Assembly (NCBI GenBank): GCA_937958375.1
Contig: CALGNY010000102.1
Span: forward strand, 1 to 7,715
Reading direction: 5' to 3'
DNA: 7,715 bases
Source: an uncultured Bacillaceae bacterium
GTDB taxonomy: Bacteria > Bacillota > Bacilli > Bacillales > Alkalibacillaceae
Shown here: positions 1 through 6,958 of the stretch, piece by piece
Layout: every line of letters begins with the position of its first letter
Position numbering within the stretch: position 1 is the first letter of the stretch
Notes under the pieces: model-generated
The model's input: the letters and a program-made list of their open reading frames with translations, nothing else
Told to the model about the DNA's origin: nothing
Database searches by the model: none
Made by a program: the position numbers and the translations under genes

Positions 1-545
1 ATACGGAAATGATTTTGGATGTTCTAAAAGAAAAACAAGTTCCCGCAACGTTTTTCCTGACGGGGCATTACGTGGACTCTGAACCTGAGCTGACGAAGCG
101 AATGGTCGAGGATGGGCATATCATCGGAAATCACTCGGACCGTCATTTGGATTACACAAAATCCAGTGATGAAGAAGTGAAAGAAGATTTGAAGAAACTC
201 GATGAAAAAGTGAAACAAATCACCTCGCAAAATCATGTTCAATTTTTTCGGCCGGCAAAAGGGATTTTTAGTGAACGAACGCTGGATCTCACCAATCAAT
301 TAGGGTACACGAATGTTTTTTGGACGGTGGCCTTAGTCGATTGGAATGCAGGAGAGAAAAAAGGGTGGGAGCAAGCTTATCGGAGTGTCATCGATCAAAT
401 ACATCCCGGGGCAATCGTCTTATTGCATGCTGTTTCAGAGGATAATGCGGAAGCGCTCAGTCACATGATTGACGACTTGCGTAAAAGAGGGTATGAATTT
501 GCTTCACTCGATGAGTTGCTGTGGAATGATTTAGTGCCTTTTTAA
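1..545 (+). CDS. pdaA: PdaA-type polysaccharide deacetylase (5' end cut off by window edge)
   Basis: This is the C-terminal part of a NodB-fold carbohydrate esterase (CE4). The frame is open to the window edge, so the true start and the first metal-binding motif lie upstream. Counting from the Met at position 9, the visible motifs are the metal-binding NHSDRH (His42, His46), RPAKG (81-85), the DW pair (111-112) and the LLHAVS segment with the catalytic-type His140. The stretches FFLTGHY, GIFSERTL and HPGAIVLLH, and the NAEAL segment near the end, are typical of the PdaA branch rather than of chitin deacetylases. PdaA of B. subtilis removes the N-acetyl group from muramic acid stripped of its peptide, a step toward muramic delta-lactam in spore cortex, and is exported. 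If that role holds, the host is a spore former; a vegetative PdaA-like paralogue is the alternative. The usual length is about 260 residues, so roughly a third is missing. No clear terminator follows it. Confidence 0.85.
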   Translation, partial: TEMILDVLKEKQVPATFFLTGHYVDSEPELTKRMVEDGHIIGNHSDRHLDYTKSSDEEVKEDLKKLDEKVKQITSQNHVQFFRPAKGIFSERTLDLTNQLGYTNVFWTVALVDWNAGEKKGWEQAYRSVIDQIHPGAIVLLHAVSEDNAEALSHMIDDLRKRGYEFASLDELLWNDLVPF

Positions 546-576
546 ACCAGTTCTACTCCCATTTCAAGTCAAATTT

Positions 577-605
577 TTGTCAGATGGCGATTAACGATGT
601 AAACT
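577..605 (+). promoter_or_regulatory. candidate sigma-A promoter of the DNA glycosylase gene
   Basis: TTGTCA (577-582) matches the -35 consensus at five of six bases. It is followed after 17 bp by TAAACT (600-605), which matches the -10 consensus at four of six. The predicted transcript would start near 612 and give a leader of about 25 nt before the ATG at 637. The -10 box is weak, and read-through from the upstream pdaA gene remains possible. Confidence 0.35.
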
Positions 606-636
606 TAAGGATAGTTTGAAAAGGGAGAGAAAAAGA

Positions 637-1506
637 ATGTGGAAAGAGTATTATCATGTATCGGGGATATACGATTTTGATTACACATTGAATCGATTGG
701 CAATGGACCCACTCATCCGTGTAAATAAAAAAGAACGCTATGTTGACGTACCATTAAAATTAACCGAAGATGACCGCTGCGTGGTTCGGGTTCGGGCTGA
801 AGGAACGATTGAAAAGCCCGTCTTTTCCGTCATGTCTGATCATGATGAAGAACAGGATGTCATCTTCGAGCGAGTTCGCAACATCTTCCAGTGGGATAAG
901 GACCTACAAGAAGTTCACGATTTCTTCGAAGGCACAGATTTATCCTTATTGTTCTTCACATATCCAGGGACACCCATTGTCCGCGATTTTGATTTATATG
1001 GTTCCTTGATGAAAACATTGATCCATCAACAGCTCAATTTGACATTTTCTTATGTGTTGACCAGCCGTTTCGTTAAAACCTTTGGAAAAGAAGAAGACGG
1101 TTCTTGGTTCTATCCATCACCAGAAACGGTAGCCGCACTGGATTATGAAGATTTGAAACAACTTCAGTTCAGCCAGCGGAAGGCGGAGTATGTCATCGAT
1201 ACGTCACGGTTGATTGCGAGCGGAGAATTGGATTTATCCTCGGTTAGCCAGATGACGAACGAAGATGTAATGAAGACGCTTGGCGCTGTTCGGGGGATTG
1301 GTCCGTGGACCGTGCAGAGCTGGTTATTGTTCGGGCTGGGCCGTGATGACTTATTGCCGGCTGCAGATATTGGGATCCAAAATGCACTGAAGCGGCTATG
1401 GAAAATGGAGACGAAGCCATTAAAAGAATACGTCGAAGAAAAAGCAGAGGACTGGTCACCTTACCGGAGTTATGCGTCGATGACCTTGTGGAGAAGTATT
1501 GAATAG
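637..1506 (+). CDS. AlkA-family DNA-3-methyladenine glycosylase (YfjP-like)
   Basis: This is a 289-residue HhH-GPD base-excision-repair glycosylase, predicted to remove alkylated purines from DNA in the cytoplasm. The helix-hairpin-helix is LGAVRGIGPWT (about residues 215-225). It is followed by LLPAADIGIQ, whose Asp244 is at the position of the catalytic aspartate of AlkA. The upstream LIHQQLN segment (about 128-134) is the other typical AlkA-family signature. The N-terminal 100 residues lack such motifs and fit the beta-rich AlkA N domain. The length fits B. subtilis YfjP (about 287 residues). An in-frame TTG at 616 would add seven residues, but AGGGAG at 622-627 lies nine bases before the ATG at 637, so that ATG is preferred. 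A strong terminator follows directly, so this gene ends the transcript. Substrate range (3-methyladenine versus other lesions) cannot be told from sequence. Confidence 0.9.
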   Translation: MWKEYYHVSGIYDFDYTLNRLAMDPLIRVNKKERYVDVPLKLTEDDRCVVRVRAEGTIEKPVFSVMSDHDEEQDVIFERVRNIFQWDKDLQEVHDFFEGTDLSLLFFTYPGTPIVRDFDLYGSLMKTLIHQQLNLTFSYVLTSRFVKTFGKEEDGSWFYPSPETVAALDYEDLKQLQFSQRKAEYVIDTSRLIASGELDLSSVSQMTNEDVMKTLGAVRGIGPWTVQSWLLFGLGRDDLLPAADIGIQNALKRLWKMETKPLKEYVEEKAEDWSPYRSYASMTLWRSIE

Positions 1507-1519
1507 GTGGTTGATTGTG

Positions 1520-1548
1520 AAAAGCGGGCGAAGAGAGCCCGCTTTTTT
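1520..1548. terminator. intrinsic terminator after the glycosylase gene, probably bidirectional
   Basis: A perfect 10-bp stem (AAAAGCGGGC at 1520-1529 with GCCCGCTTTT at 1537-1546) closes a 7-base loop and ends in a run of six T on the plus strand. On the minus strand the same hairpin ends in four T, so it could also stop the convergent pilin operon that ends at 1781. It begins only 14 bases after the glycosylase stop codon. Confidence 0.9.
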
Positions 1549-1594
1549 GATTTGAATGAGATTGGTTTGGGTGGGAATCAATAGTTATACTGCA

Positions 1595-1762
1595 TTTATC
1601 GTCAGTCAGCTCATGTTTATCGACAGTTAGCTCGAGTTTATCGACAGTCAGGCTGCGTTTATCGTCAGTCAGCCCGAGTTTATCGTCAGTTAGCCAGCGT
1701 TTATCAACAGTCAGCTCATGTTTATCATCAATTAGAACGCTTTTATCAACAGTTAGCCTCAA
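1595..1762. repeat. eight tandem 21-bp units (minus-strand heptad LT(V/D)DKxx)
   Basis: Units begin at 1595, 1616, 1637, 1658, 1679, 1700, 1721 and 1742 with an exact 21-bp period. A conserved core, TTTATCnnCAGTyAG on the plus strand (unit 7 is more diverged), is followed by about six variable bases. A further degenerate copy may precede at 1574-1594. The period is a multiple of three, and on the minus strand one frame is free of stops, giving consecutive heptads of the form xxLT(V/D)DK. The array lies between the end of the convergent pilin operon and the shared terminator. It is contiguous, without spacers, so it is a minisatellite-like array and not CRISPR. Whether it is translated or is a DNA or RNA element is unknown. 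Confidence 0.95.
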
Positions 1763-1780
1763 ACTCGGCAGCATTATTCC

Positions 1781-3022
1781 TCAGTATTCGCCATCCACTA
1801 AATCGGCACCGGCATCGCCATTTCCACCGCCTTCGATTTCAGGTAAAGGATAGGCATCGCACGGTTCGGCATAGGTTGGGTTTGATAGATGACTGATTTG
1901 CTTCGTTCCATGAGGATTGGTGATCGAATCACCATTTCCGTGAATCGTTAAGTCACCGACATGTTCAATCTTACCTTTTATATGCTGATCGAAATAATGC
2001 CGTGGGTCACCATCAACATAAATGGTTACATTCCCCCCGACTTCTAGGATTCCTTTATTATGATTAAAATATAGTCCATCATAAAAAATAGCATCTTCAC
2101 CAATATATACGCGCTCTTTATCAAAATAAACAGGTCCGTCCGCGATGAAATGCTGCCTTACACCAAATTGAGCGCCATAGTCTAAGCCGTTCTTGAAACG
2201 CGCACTTCCACACCCGATAAACGTAGGATGTTTGTTGCTTTCCCAAGTCAATGGCTTATTAAAATAGGCATGATCGCGTACCAAAACACGCGTATGCGGG
2301 TTTCCTTTGAAGCTCATTCCCTCATTAAATACACCAATACCTAAAATAGTTATATCTGAATTTTGGGCGATGTGTATGTTTCCGTCCGCATAATAGTCAC
2401 CTGTGGTAAGATCCCATACATTTTTATACTCTTTTCCATCAGAATCGACATATTCTGTATCGGGGTCAGGATCGCTCGGTAGTTCAGGAAATGTCTCACT
2501 GCCACGCTCCCAGTCATCCACACTTCCATCGCCACTACCTCCATTCGCAAAGCGAACGTTAAAGGTTAAATATAGATCTTTCTCTCTGTCTCCATCTTTC
2601 CCGGTAATCTCAACAAAGACCTTTGCACCGTCTTCAGTCATTTCATAGCTCGTGTTTTGCCTCGAATCCTGGGTGACGACAAACCCTCGGTCTGGATATT
2701 CATCGTCAACGACGAACTGGCTCGACTCCCTTTCCAGCACATCAAATAAATCACTGAAATAAAACATTTCCAAGCTTGGATCAAAGTCATTTTCTTGCAC
2801 ATACTCCGATAGCTTGGTTTGCGTAAATTCTGCTCCCATTTCAGCCAAATGAACGGCACGATAATCCGTTTCGGACACTTGGTTATGCTTCGCTTGAGTC
2901 AGAATCGAATTCATGATCACAGTGGAAAAAAACATCACCAAAGCAATGACAATCAACACTAAAACGAGTGCTGCGCCATTCTCATTGGATAGATACTTTT
3001 TGAATGAATCGTTCTTTTTCAT
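1781..3022 (-). CDS. PilX/GspK-like pilus assembly protein with large beta-rich C-terminal domain
   Basis: This is a 413-residue membrane-anchored pilin-like protein. After a short charged N-terminus comes NENGAALVLVLIVIALVMFF (residues 13-32), a prepilin-type segment with a possible cleavage site after Gly16. The +5 position is Leu instead of Glu, as in tip pilins of the GspK kind. The AVHLAEMGAEF stretch (57-67) fits the PilX N-terminal family. Residues 160-190 are a Gly/Ser/Asp/Pro-rich linker. From about 210 to 380, short beta-like segments alternate with Gly and Asn turns (for example ILGIGVFNEGMSF, IYVDGD), suggesting a beta-solenoid. The tail (397-413) is Gly/Asp-rich. The ATG at 3022 is chosen because AAGGA (3032-3036) lies nine bases before it; an in-frame start at 3130 would overlap the upstream gene deeply. 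Its Shine-Dalgarno overlaps the upstream stop codon, so translation is probably coupled. A minor tip or adhesive subunit is inferred. Confidence 0.8.
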   Translation of the reverse strand: MKKNDSFKKYLSNENGAALVLVLIVIALVMFFSTVIMNSILTQAKHNQVSETDYRAVHLAEMGAEFTQTKLSEYVQENDFDPSLEMFYFSDLFDVLERESSQFVVDDEYPDRGFVVTQDSRQNTSYEMTEDGAKVFVEITGKDGDREKDLYLTFNVRFANGGSGDGSVDDWERGSETFPELPSDPDPDTEYVDSDGKEYKNVWDLTTGDYYADGNIHIAQNSDITILGIGVFNEGMSFKGNPHTRVLVRDHAYFNKPLTWESNKHPTFIGCGSARFKNGLDYGAQFGVRQHFIADGPVYFDKERVYIGEDAIFYDGLYFNHNKGILEVGGNVTIYVDGDPRHYFDQHIKGKIEHVGDLTIHGNGDSITNPHGTKQISHLSNPTYAEPCDAYPLPEIEGGGNGDAGADLVDGEY

Positions 3023-3035
3023 AATCAAACATCCT

Positions 3036-3509
3036 TTATTCCTCATTCGTGGAGCTGACCGATTGCTTAATCCGGTATAGATTCGTATCAATTTCAAACG
3101 TTTTAAAACGTTGATCGGGCTGACTGACAACCGTTACTTGTAGTGGAATCGATGAATGTTCCGATACGTTCACGAGAATCGATTCGCCAACGGTTATGTC
3201 TTCAGCGCCAAGTGTGAGATCTAGTTGAAATGGAGCGGTATCGACCTTGCTCGTTTTCTCATTATCTGCCGTAATCGTATAGTGAAATAACTCGTCTCGA
3301 CGTACCTCATAAGAACTTGAGGTTCGATGTGTCGATGTCAGTTGATTGATGAGTAGATTTGCTTCCTGTTGAGCAAATGACCTTGTTTCCGTTTGTCGGT
3401 AATTTTCGATCGCTTGCGTCGCAATGGATAAAACAAGCGTACTCACGAGAAATAGTAGTACCATTGTCGCCAACAATTCGACGAGCGTAAACCCCTTTTG
3501 ATTGTTCAT
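3036..3509 (-). CDS. prepilin-type minor pilin (PilW/ComGF-like)
   Basis: This 157-residue protein carries a class III signal peptide, QKGFTLVELLATMVLL: cleavage is expected after Gly6, leaving N-terminal Phe7 and Glu at mature position 5 (residue 11). One hydrophobic helix follows (about residues 7-28), then a soluble domain without cysteines. A prepilin peptidase would process it and the helix would pack into the pilus core; the peptidase gene is not in the window. The start codon overlaps the stop of the upstream gene as ATGA (3506-3509), and GAGGTG lies just before it, so the two are translationally coupled. Position as the second of three pilin-like genes, before a PilX-like gene, matches PilV-PilW-PilX minor pilin sets. 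Assignment to PilW rests on order and size more than on sequence. Confidence 0.85.
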   Translation of the reverse strand: MNNQKGFTLVELLATMVLLFLVSTLVLSIATQAIENYRQTETRSFAQQEANLLINQLTSTHRTSSSYEVRRDELFHYTITADNEKTSKVDTAPFQLDLTLGAEDITVGESILVNVSEHSSIPLQVTVVSQPDQRFKTFEIDTNLYRIKQSVSSTNEE

Positions 3510-3925
3510 GAGGACACCTCAATCAAATCGTAGGTCCGCATTAATTCCGAATGATTTTCATCGTAGATTCGTATCATGGCTCGTAAAAAATCATCGACTG
3601 ACTCTAACTGAATTTCAAGACGAAAGCGAGGGTGTTCAAGAAATTGACCATCGTTGTTGACGGAAGAAATAGGTATGCTTCCTGTTTGGTTAAACTGCTG
3701 AAAAGTTCCTGCAGATAAGGTAGTTTCATCGATATTCCGCAAGTCTTCCAACACGAGATTCGATAAATTCACAGCAGTTAATTTGTCTTCATTCGTATTT
3801 TGCATGTATGCCGTTTGAGGGAACAGGGTAAAAAGTCCCAGGAGAACAATCGAAATGATTGTAATCGCCCCAAGAATCTCAACCAGTGTAAATCCTTTAT
3901 TGTCCCCAAAAAGTTGCTTTTTCAT
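3506..3925 (-). CDS. prepilin-type minor pilin (PilV-like)
   Basis: This 139-residue protein is the first gene of the minus-strand operon. It has a short basic leader and the class III motif NKGFTLVEILGAITIISIVL, with cleavage expected after Gly11 and Glu16 at mature position 5. The segment LTAVNLSNLVLEDLR (about 44-58) resembles the stretch after the helix in PilV and GspI-type minor pseudopilins. GCGAGG lies about ten bases before the ATG at 3925, and a candidate promoter is found upstream at 3961-3988. It shares a 4-bp overlap with the next gene. Together with the next two genes it probably forms the priming or tip complex of the pilus. There are no cysteines in the soluble part, so no disulfide loop. 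Confidence 0.85.
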   Translation of the reverse strand: MKKQLFGDNKGFTLVEILGAITIISIVLLGLFTLFPQTAYMQNTNEDKLTAVNLSNLVLEDLRNIDETTLSAGTFQQFNQTGSIPISSVNNDGQFLEHPRFRLEIQLESVDDFLRAMIRIYDENHSELMRTYDLIEVSS

Positions 3926-3960
3926 ACAAAATAACCTCGCTTTTGCCCTAGTACTTTAGT

Positions 3961-3988
3961 ATAATATAACTAGATACATAGATGTCAT
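3961..3988 (-). promoter_or_regulatory. candidate sigma-A promoter of the minor pilin operon
   Basis: On the minus strand ATGACA (3983-3988) is followed after 16 bp by TATTAT (3961-3966); each box matches the consensus at five of six positions. The transcript would start near 3954, giving a leader of about 30 nt before the start codon at 3925. Neighbouring TATACT and TATATT could also act as the -10 element in this AT-rich stretch. Confidence 0.4.
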
Positions 3989-3998
3989 TCTAACTATC

Positions 3999-4004
3999 TA
4001 TAAT
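3999..4004 (+). promoter_or_regulatory. candidate -10 element for the pilB-pilC-pilin operon
   Basis: A perfect TATAAT lies 58 bp before the pilB ATG, but no good -35 box is found 16-18 bp upstream, so an activator or another sigma factor may be needed. A second TATAAT at 3960-3965 likewise lacks a -35. The site lies only about 10 bp from the divergent candidate promoter on the other strand, so the two operons may be controlled together. Confidence 0.3.
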
Positions 4005-4047
4005 TTATCATATATTTGGAAAAATAGCGTGTTAAATATGACGATTC

Positions 4048-4053
4048 AAGGAG
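4048..4053 (+). promoter_or_regulatory. ribosome binding site that fixes the pilB start
   Basis: AAGGAG lies eight bases before the ATG at 4062. The in-frame GTG at 4029 and ATG at 4038 have no such site, and this element would fall inside the reading frame if they were used. Confidence 0.8.
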
Positions 4054-4061
4054 CCTTTCCA

Positions 4062-5720
4062 ATGGTCAAAAAAGTGAAACTACGACTCGGTGAACTATTG
4101 GTGCAAGCCAATCTCATTACCGAAGAGCAATTGAATGAAGCCTTGGAAAATAAAGACGCCGGGCAAAGGCTCGGTGACTACTTGACGGAACAAGGGCAAA
4201 TTACGGATGTTCAACTTGCCGAAGTATTGAAAGAACAACTCGGATACCCGCACATTCGGCTACATAACTATGAATTCGACACATCCTTGTTAAAACTGAT
4301 TCCGAAAGACTATGTCAGAGAAAAAAGCATTATTCCGCTGAAACGCGAAAAAAACAAATTGTTTTTGGCGATTTCCGATCCACTGGACTACTTCACGATT
4401 AATGATGTACGCCTGTCGACAGGCTTCGAGGTTGAGCCAGTGATCGTAACGAAGAGTGAAATCAGACAAGCCATTTTAGCGCTCTATGAGCAAGAAGACT
4501 TCACTGACGAATTGGAAGAACAGTATCAAGAAACCAAAGGCACAGATTTAACAATTGAAGAAGAAAGCTCGCCAATCGTAAAAATTTTAAACCAACTGTT
4601 CCAGCAAGCCGTCGTCCAAAAAGCGAGTGACATTCATATCGATCCACAGGAAACAAAGGTCGTCGTCCGGCTTCGAATGGATGGAGCGCTTCATACCGAA
4701 CAAACTTTTTCGAAAGGTGTCCAAGCTTCGATGGTCACTCGGGTCAAAATTATGGCTGGGTTGGACATTACCGAGCAAAAAATTCCGCAAGACGGAAGAA
4801 TTAAGTTGAATATAGAAGGTAGGAAGGTCGATTTTCGAGTCAGTACATTACCGACAATCTTCGGGGAAAAAGTAGTTATTCGTGTTTTGGATACGGCCGC
4901 GACGTCGAATAACCTGAAGGAACTCGGTTTTTCGAAAGATAATTATGCAAAATTCGTCCAAATGATTGAGGAACCCTATGGCATTGTGTTGCTGACAGGA
5001 CCGACTGGATCAGGTAAAACGTCGACCATGTACGCGGCGTTAACCCGGCTGAACCATGAATCCATTAATATTATCACGGTTGAAGATCCTGTGGAATATC
5101 AGCTGGAGGGAGTCAACCAAATACAGGTCAATCCGAAAGTTGACCTAACGTTTGCGAATGGATTACGGGCGATATTACGACAAGACCCGGACATCATTAT
5201 GCTCGGTGAAATCCGTGACCAAGAAACCGCCAATATGGCTGTCCGAGCATCCATTACCGGACATCTCGTCTTGAGTACGCTACATACAAACGATTCGATC
5301 GGAGCGATCGATCGACTGAAAAATATGGGCGTGGAACAGTTTCTGATTGGTTCGTCCTTGAATGGTGTTGTGGCACAACGGTTGGTCCGAACCGTTTGCC
5401 GGGAGTGTGCGCAGGCAATCAAGCCATCACTTCGCGAACAAGCGATTTTTGATAAATATCAAATGGATATTGAAACCGTCAAACGAGGAAGTGGCTGTCC
5501 GTCTTGTAATAATACCGGCTATCGTGGTCGGACGGCAATCCACGAAGTTCTGCATATTGACGATGAAATCCGTGAGGCCATCTTGGATGAAAAAACATCG
5601 GTAGCCATCGAGCAAATCGCTCAACGAAAAGGCTTCACGTACTTATTTGAAGACGGTCTGCAAAAAGTAAAACAAGGACTCACGACAACGGAAGAGGTTT
5701 TCCGCGTCGCCCAAGAATAA
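4062..5720 (+). CDS. pilB: type IV pilus assembly ATPase PilB
   Basis: This 552-residue protein is a hexameric GspE/PilB-type ATPase that drives pilus extension from the cytoplasmic face of the membrane. Residues about 8-65 form an MshEN-type N-domain with two 24-residue repeats starting at RLGELL and RLGDYL; the second fits the cyclic di-GMP-binding consensus closely (RLG, Gly, Ile, Leu, Leu, Gln at the expected spacings). A linker follows, then the ATPase core: Walker A GPTGSGKT (313-320), Asp box ITVEDPVE (about 338-345), Walker B DPDIIMLGEIRD (375-386), and His box TGHLVLSTLHTND (399-411). Four cysteines in two CxxC pairs (446/449 and 479/482) form the zinc site that separates PilB and GspE from PilT. 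ComGA of competence systems is only about 356 residues and lacks this N-domain. The gene is followed after 19 bp by pilC, each with its own strong ribosome binding site. Confidence 0.95.
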   Translation: MVKKVKLRLGELLVQANLITEEQLNEALENKDAGQRLGDYLTEQGQITDVQLAEVLKEQLGYPHIRLHNYEFDTSLLKLIPKDYVREKSIIPLKREKNKLFLAISDPLDYFTINDVRLSTGFEVEPVIVTKSEIRQAILALYEQEDFTDELEEQYQETKGTDLTIEEESSPIVKILNQLFQQAVVQKASDIHIDPQETKVVVRLRMDGALHTEQTFSKGVQASMVTRVKIMAGLDITEQKIPQDGRIKLNIEGRKVDFRVSTLPTIFGEKVVIRVLDTAATSNNLKELGFSKDNYAKFVQMIEEPYGIVLLTGPTGSGKTSTMYAALTRLNHESINIITVEDPVEYQLEGVNQIQVNPKVDLTFANGLRAILRQDPDIIMLGEIRDQETANMAVRASITGHLVLSTLHTNDSIGAIDRLKNMGVEQFLIGSSLNGVVAQRLVRTVCRECAQAIKPSLREQAIFDKYQMDIETVKRGSGCPSCNNTGYRGRTAIHEVLHIDDEIREAILDEKTSVAIEQIAQRKGFTYLFEDGLQKVKQGLTTTEEVFRVAQE

Positions 5721-5739
5721 CTCATCGGAGGAATCGATC

Positions 5740-6948
5740 ATGGCATCGTTCCGTTATACGGTTTTTGATATTGAAGGAAAAATTGAAAAAGGAAAGCTTG
5801 AGGCCTACAACAAAGAACAAGCCACGAAACTTTTGAAGGATCAAGGCTATAAAGTTGAAGCATTGGCTGAAATCAAAGAGACCATTTGGAACCGTGATCT
5901 TCATTTCGGAAAAATCGTTAAGCCGAGAGAATTTGTTGTATTTCTACAACAGTTTCAAGCCCTGTTGAAAGCTGGCTTGACCATCGTAGAAGCCATCAAC
6001 CTACTACGTGAGCAAACAAAAAATAAGTATTTCAAAAAAGCTCTCTATTATATTGAAATTGATTTGCGACAAGGAAAGTCACTCATGAAAGCTCTTGAAA
6101 ACCATCCAAAGATTTTTTCGGAATTCTTTCGAAACATGGTCCATAGCGGGGAAGAGAGTGGCACTCTTGAATCGACACTGGGTGGACTAGCCATCTATTT
6201 TCAAAAACAGCATCAAACGAATCAAAAAATGAAATCGACGTTTGCTTATCCAGCAACCGTTTTAGTCGTGGCAACTGCGGTCGTCGTATTTCTATTGATT
6301 TATGTCGTACCACAGTTTGTGTCTATGTTTGCTTCCTATGATGCGGAGCTGCCATCCGTGACAAAATTCGTTCTGGCAGCCAGTGATTTTATCGGCAGTT
6401 TTTGGTGGCTGTTATTGTTGCTTGCCATCGCTACAGCCATATTGATTTATTACTTATACAACCAAGAAAAGTCACGAATGAAAATCGATCGCTTTTTGTT
6501 GAAAATACCCGTAATCGGAAACATCATGGTCAAATCCAATTTGGCATCCATCGCCCGGTCAATGAGCTCGTTGCTGGCCAATGCCGTACCGATTATCCAA
6601 GCCATGGAGCTGACCGAAAAAACAACGAGCAATCGCATATTCAAGAAAGCACTCGTCACGACAAGACACTCATTGATACAAGGCGGATCATTCGCCGAGC
6701 CCTTGAAGAACCATTGGGCATTTCCATATATGTTTACAGAAATGATTGCCGTCGGAGAACGAACCGGGTCACTACCCGAGATGTTCGAACAAGTCGCAAG
6801 CTTTTATGAAGACGACCTAGAAACCGCAAACGATCAGTTGAAATCATTGCTCGAACCACTCATGATTGTCACGCTATCCGTTGTGGTCGGTACCATCATT
6901 CTATCGATCATCATGCCGATGTTCGAGTTATTTAATCAAATTAATTAA
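5740..6948 (+). CDS. pilC: type IV pilus inner-membrane platform protein PilC (GspF family)
   Basis: This 402-residue polytopic membrane protein is the platform on which PilB acts to push pilin subunits into the growing fibre. It has the classic two-repeat GspF layout. The first cytoplasmic domain (about 64-170) contains FLQQFQALLKAGL (68-80) and SGEESGTLESTL (136-147). The second (about 265-370) contains ARSMSSLLANAVPI (272-285) and VGERTGSLPEMF (338-349). Membrane segments are seen near 171-194, 219-239 and 372-394. The N-terminal 45 residues (FRYTVFDIEGKIEKGKLEA) form the usual small N-domain of PilC. Length is normal for PilC and longer than ComGB (about 323). GGAGG at 5727-5731 sets the start. 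In many type IV pilus operons pilT sits between pilB and pilC, but here the two are directly adjacent. Confidence 0.95.
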   Translation: MASFRYTVFDIEGKIEKGKLEAYNKEQATKLLKDQGYKVEALAEIKETIWNRDLHFGKIVKPREFVVFLQQFQALLKAGLTIVEAINLLREQTKNKYFKKALYYIEIDLRQGKSLMKALENHPKIFSEFFRNMVHSGEESGTLESTLGGLAIYFQKQHQTNQKMKSTFAYPATVLVVATAVVVFLLIYVVPQFVSMFASYDAELPSVTKFVLAASDFIGSFWWLLLLLAIATAILIYYLYNQEKSRMKIDRFLLKIPVIGNIMVKSNLASIARSMSSLLANAVPIIQAMELTEKTTSNRIFKKALVTTRHSLIQGGSFAEPLKNHWAFPYMFTEMIAVGERTGSLPEMFEQVASFYEDDLETANDQLKSLLEPLMIVTLSVVVGTIILSIIMPMFELFNQIN

Positions 6949-6958
6949 CAGTTAACCT

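Noticed and set aside
616..1506. TTG start for the glycosylase
   Set aside because: The ribosome binding site at 622-627 would lie within the coding sequence and correctly serves the ATG at 637.
1595..1762. CRISPR array
   Set aside because: Units are only 21 bp and contiguous, with no unique spacers of normal length and no cas gene.
1244..1774. 176-codon minus-strand frame as a full protein gene
   Set aside because: After the heptads it runs through the terminator hairpin and antisense to the glycosylase, with no recognisable domain. Only the repeat part is kept, as a repeat and a low-confidence peptide.
1781..3130. longer start for the PilX-like protein
   Set aside because: It would put 36 residues before the signal segment and overlap the upstream gene by about 95 bp; the ATG at 3022 has a good ribosome binding site.
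5099..5422. 107-codon minus-strand frame inside pilB
   Set aside because: It is antisense to the Walker B and His box region, which is strongly conserved in the pilB frame.
4029..5720. GTG start for pilB
   Set aside because: It has no ribosome binding site, while AAGGAG stands eight bases before the ATG at 4062.
6402..6809. 135-codon plus-strand frame inside pilC
   Set aside because: It is a frame-shifted shadow of pilC with arginine/histidine-rich, domain-free sequence; pilC motifs are intact across it.
4062..6948. comGA-comGB competence genes
   Set aside because: Both proteins are much longer than ComGA and ComGB, and PilB has the MshEN-type N-domain and four zinc-site cysteines. Competence function cannot be excluded, but the names do not fit.
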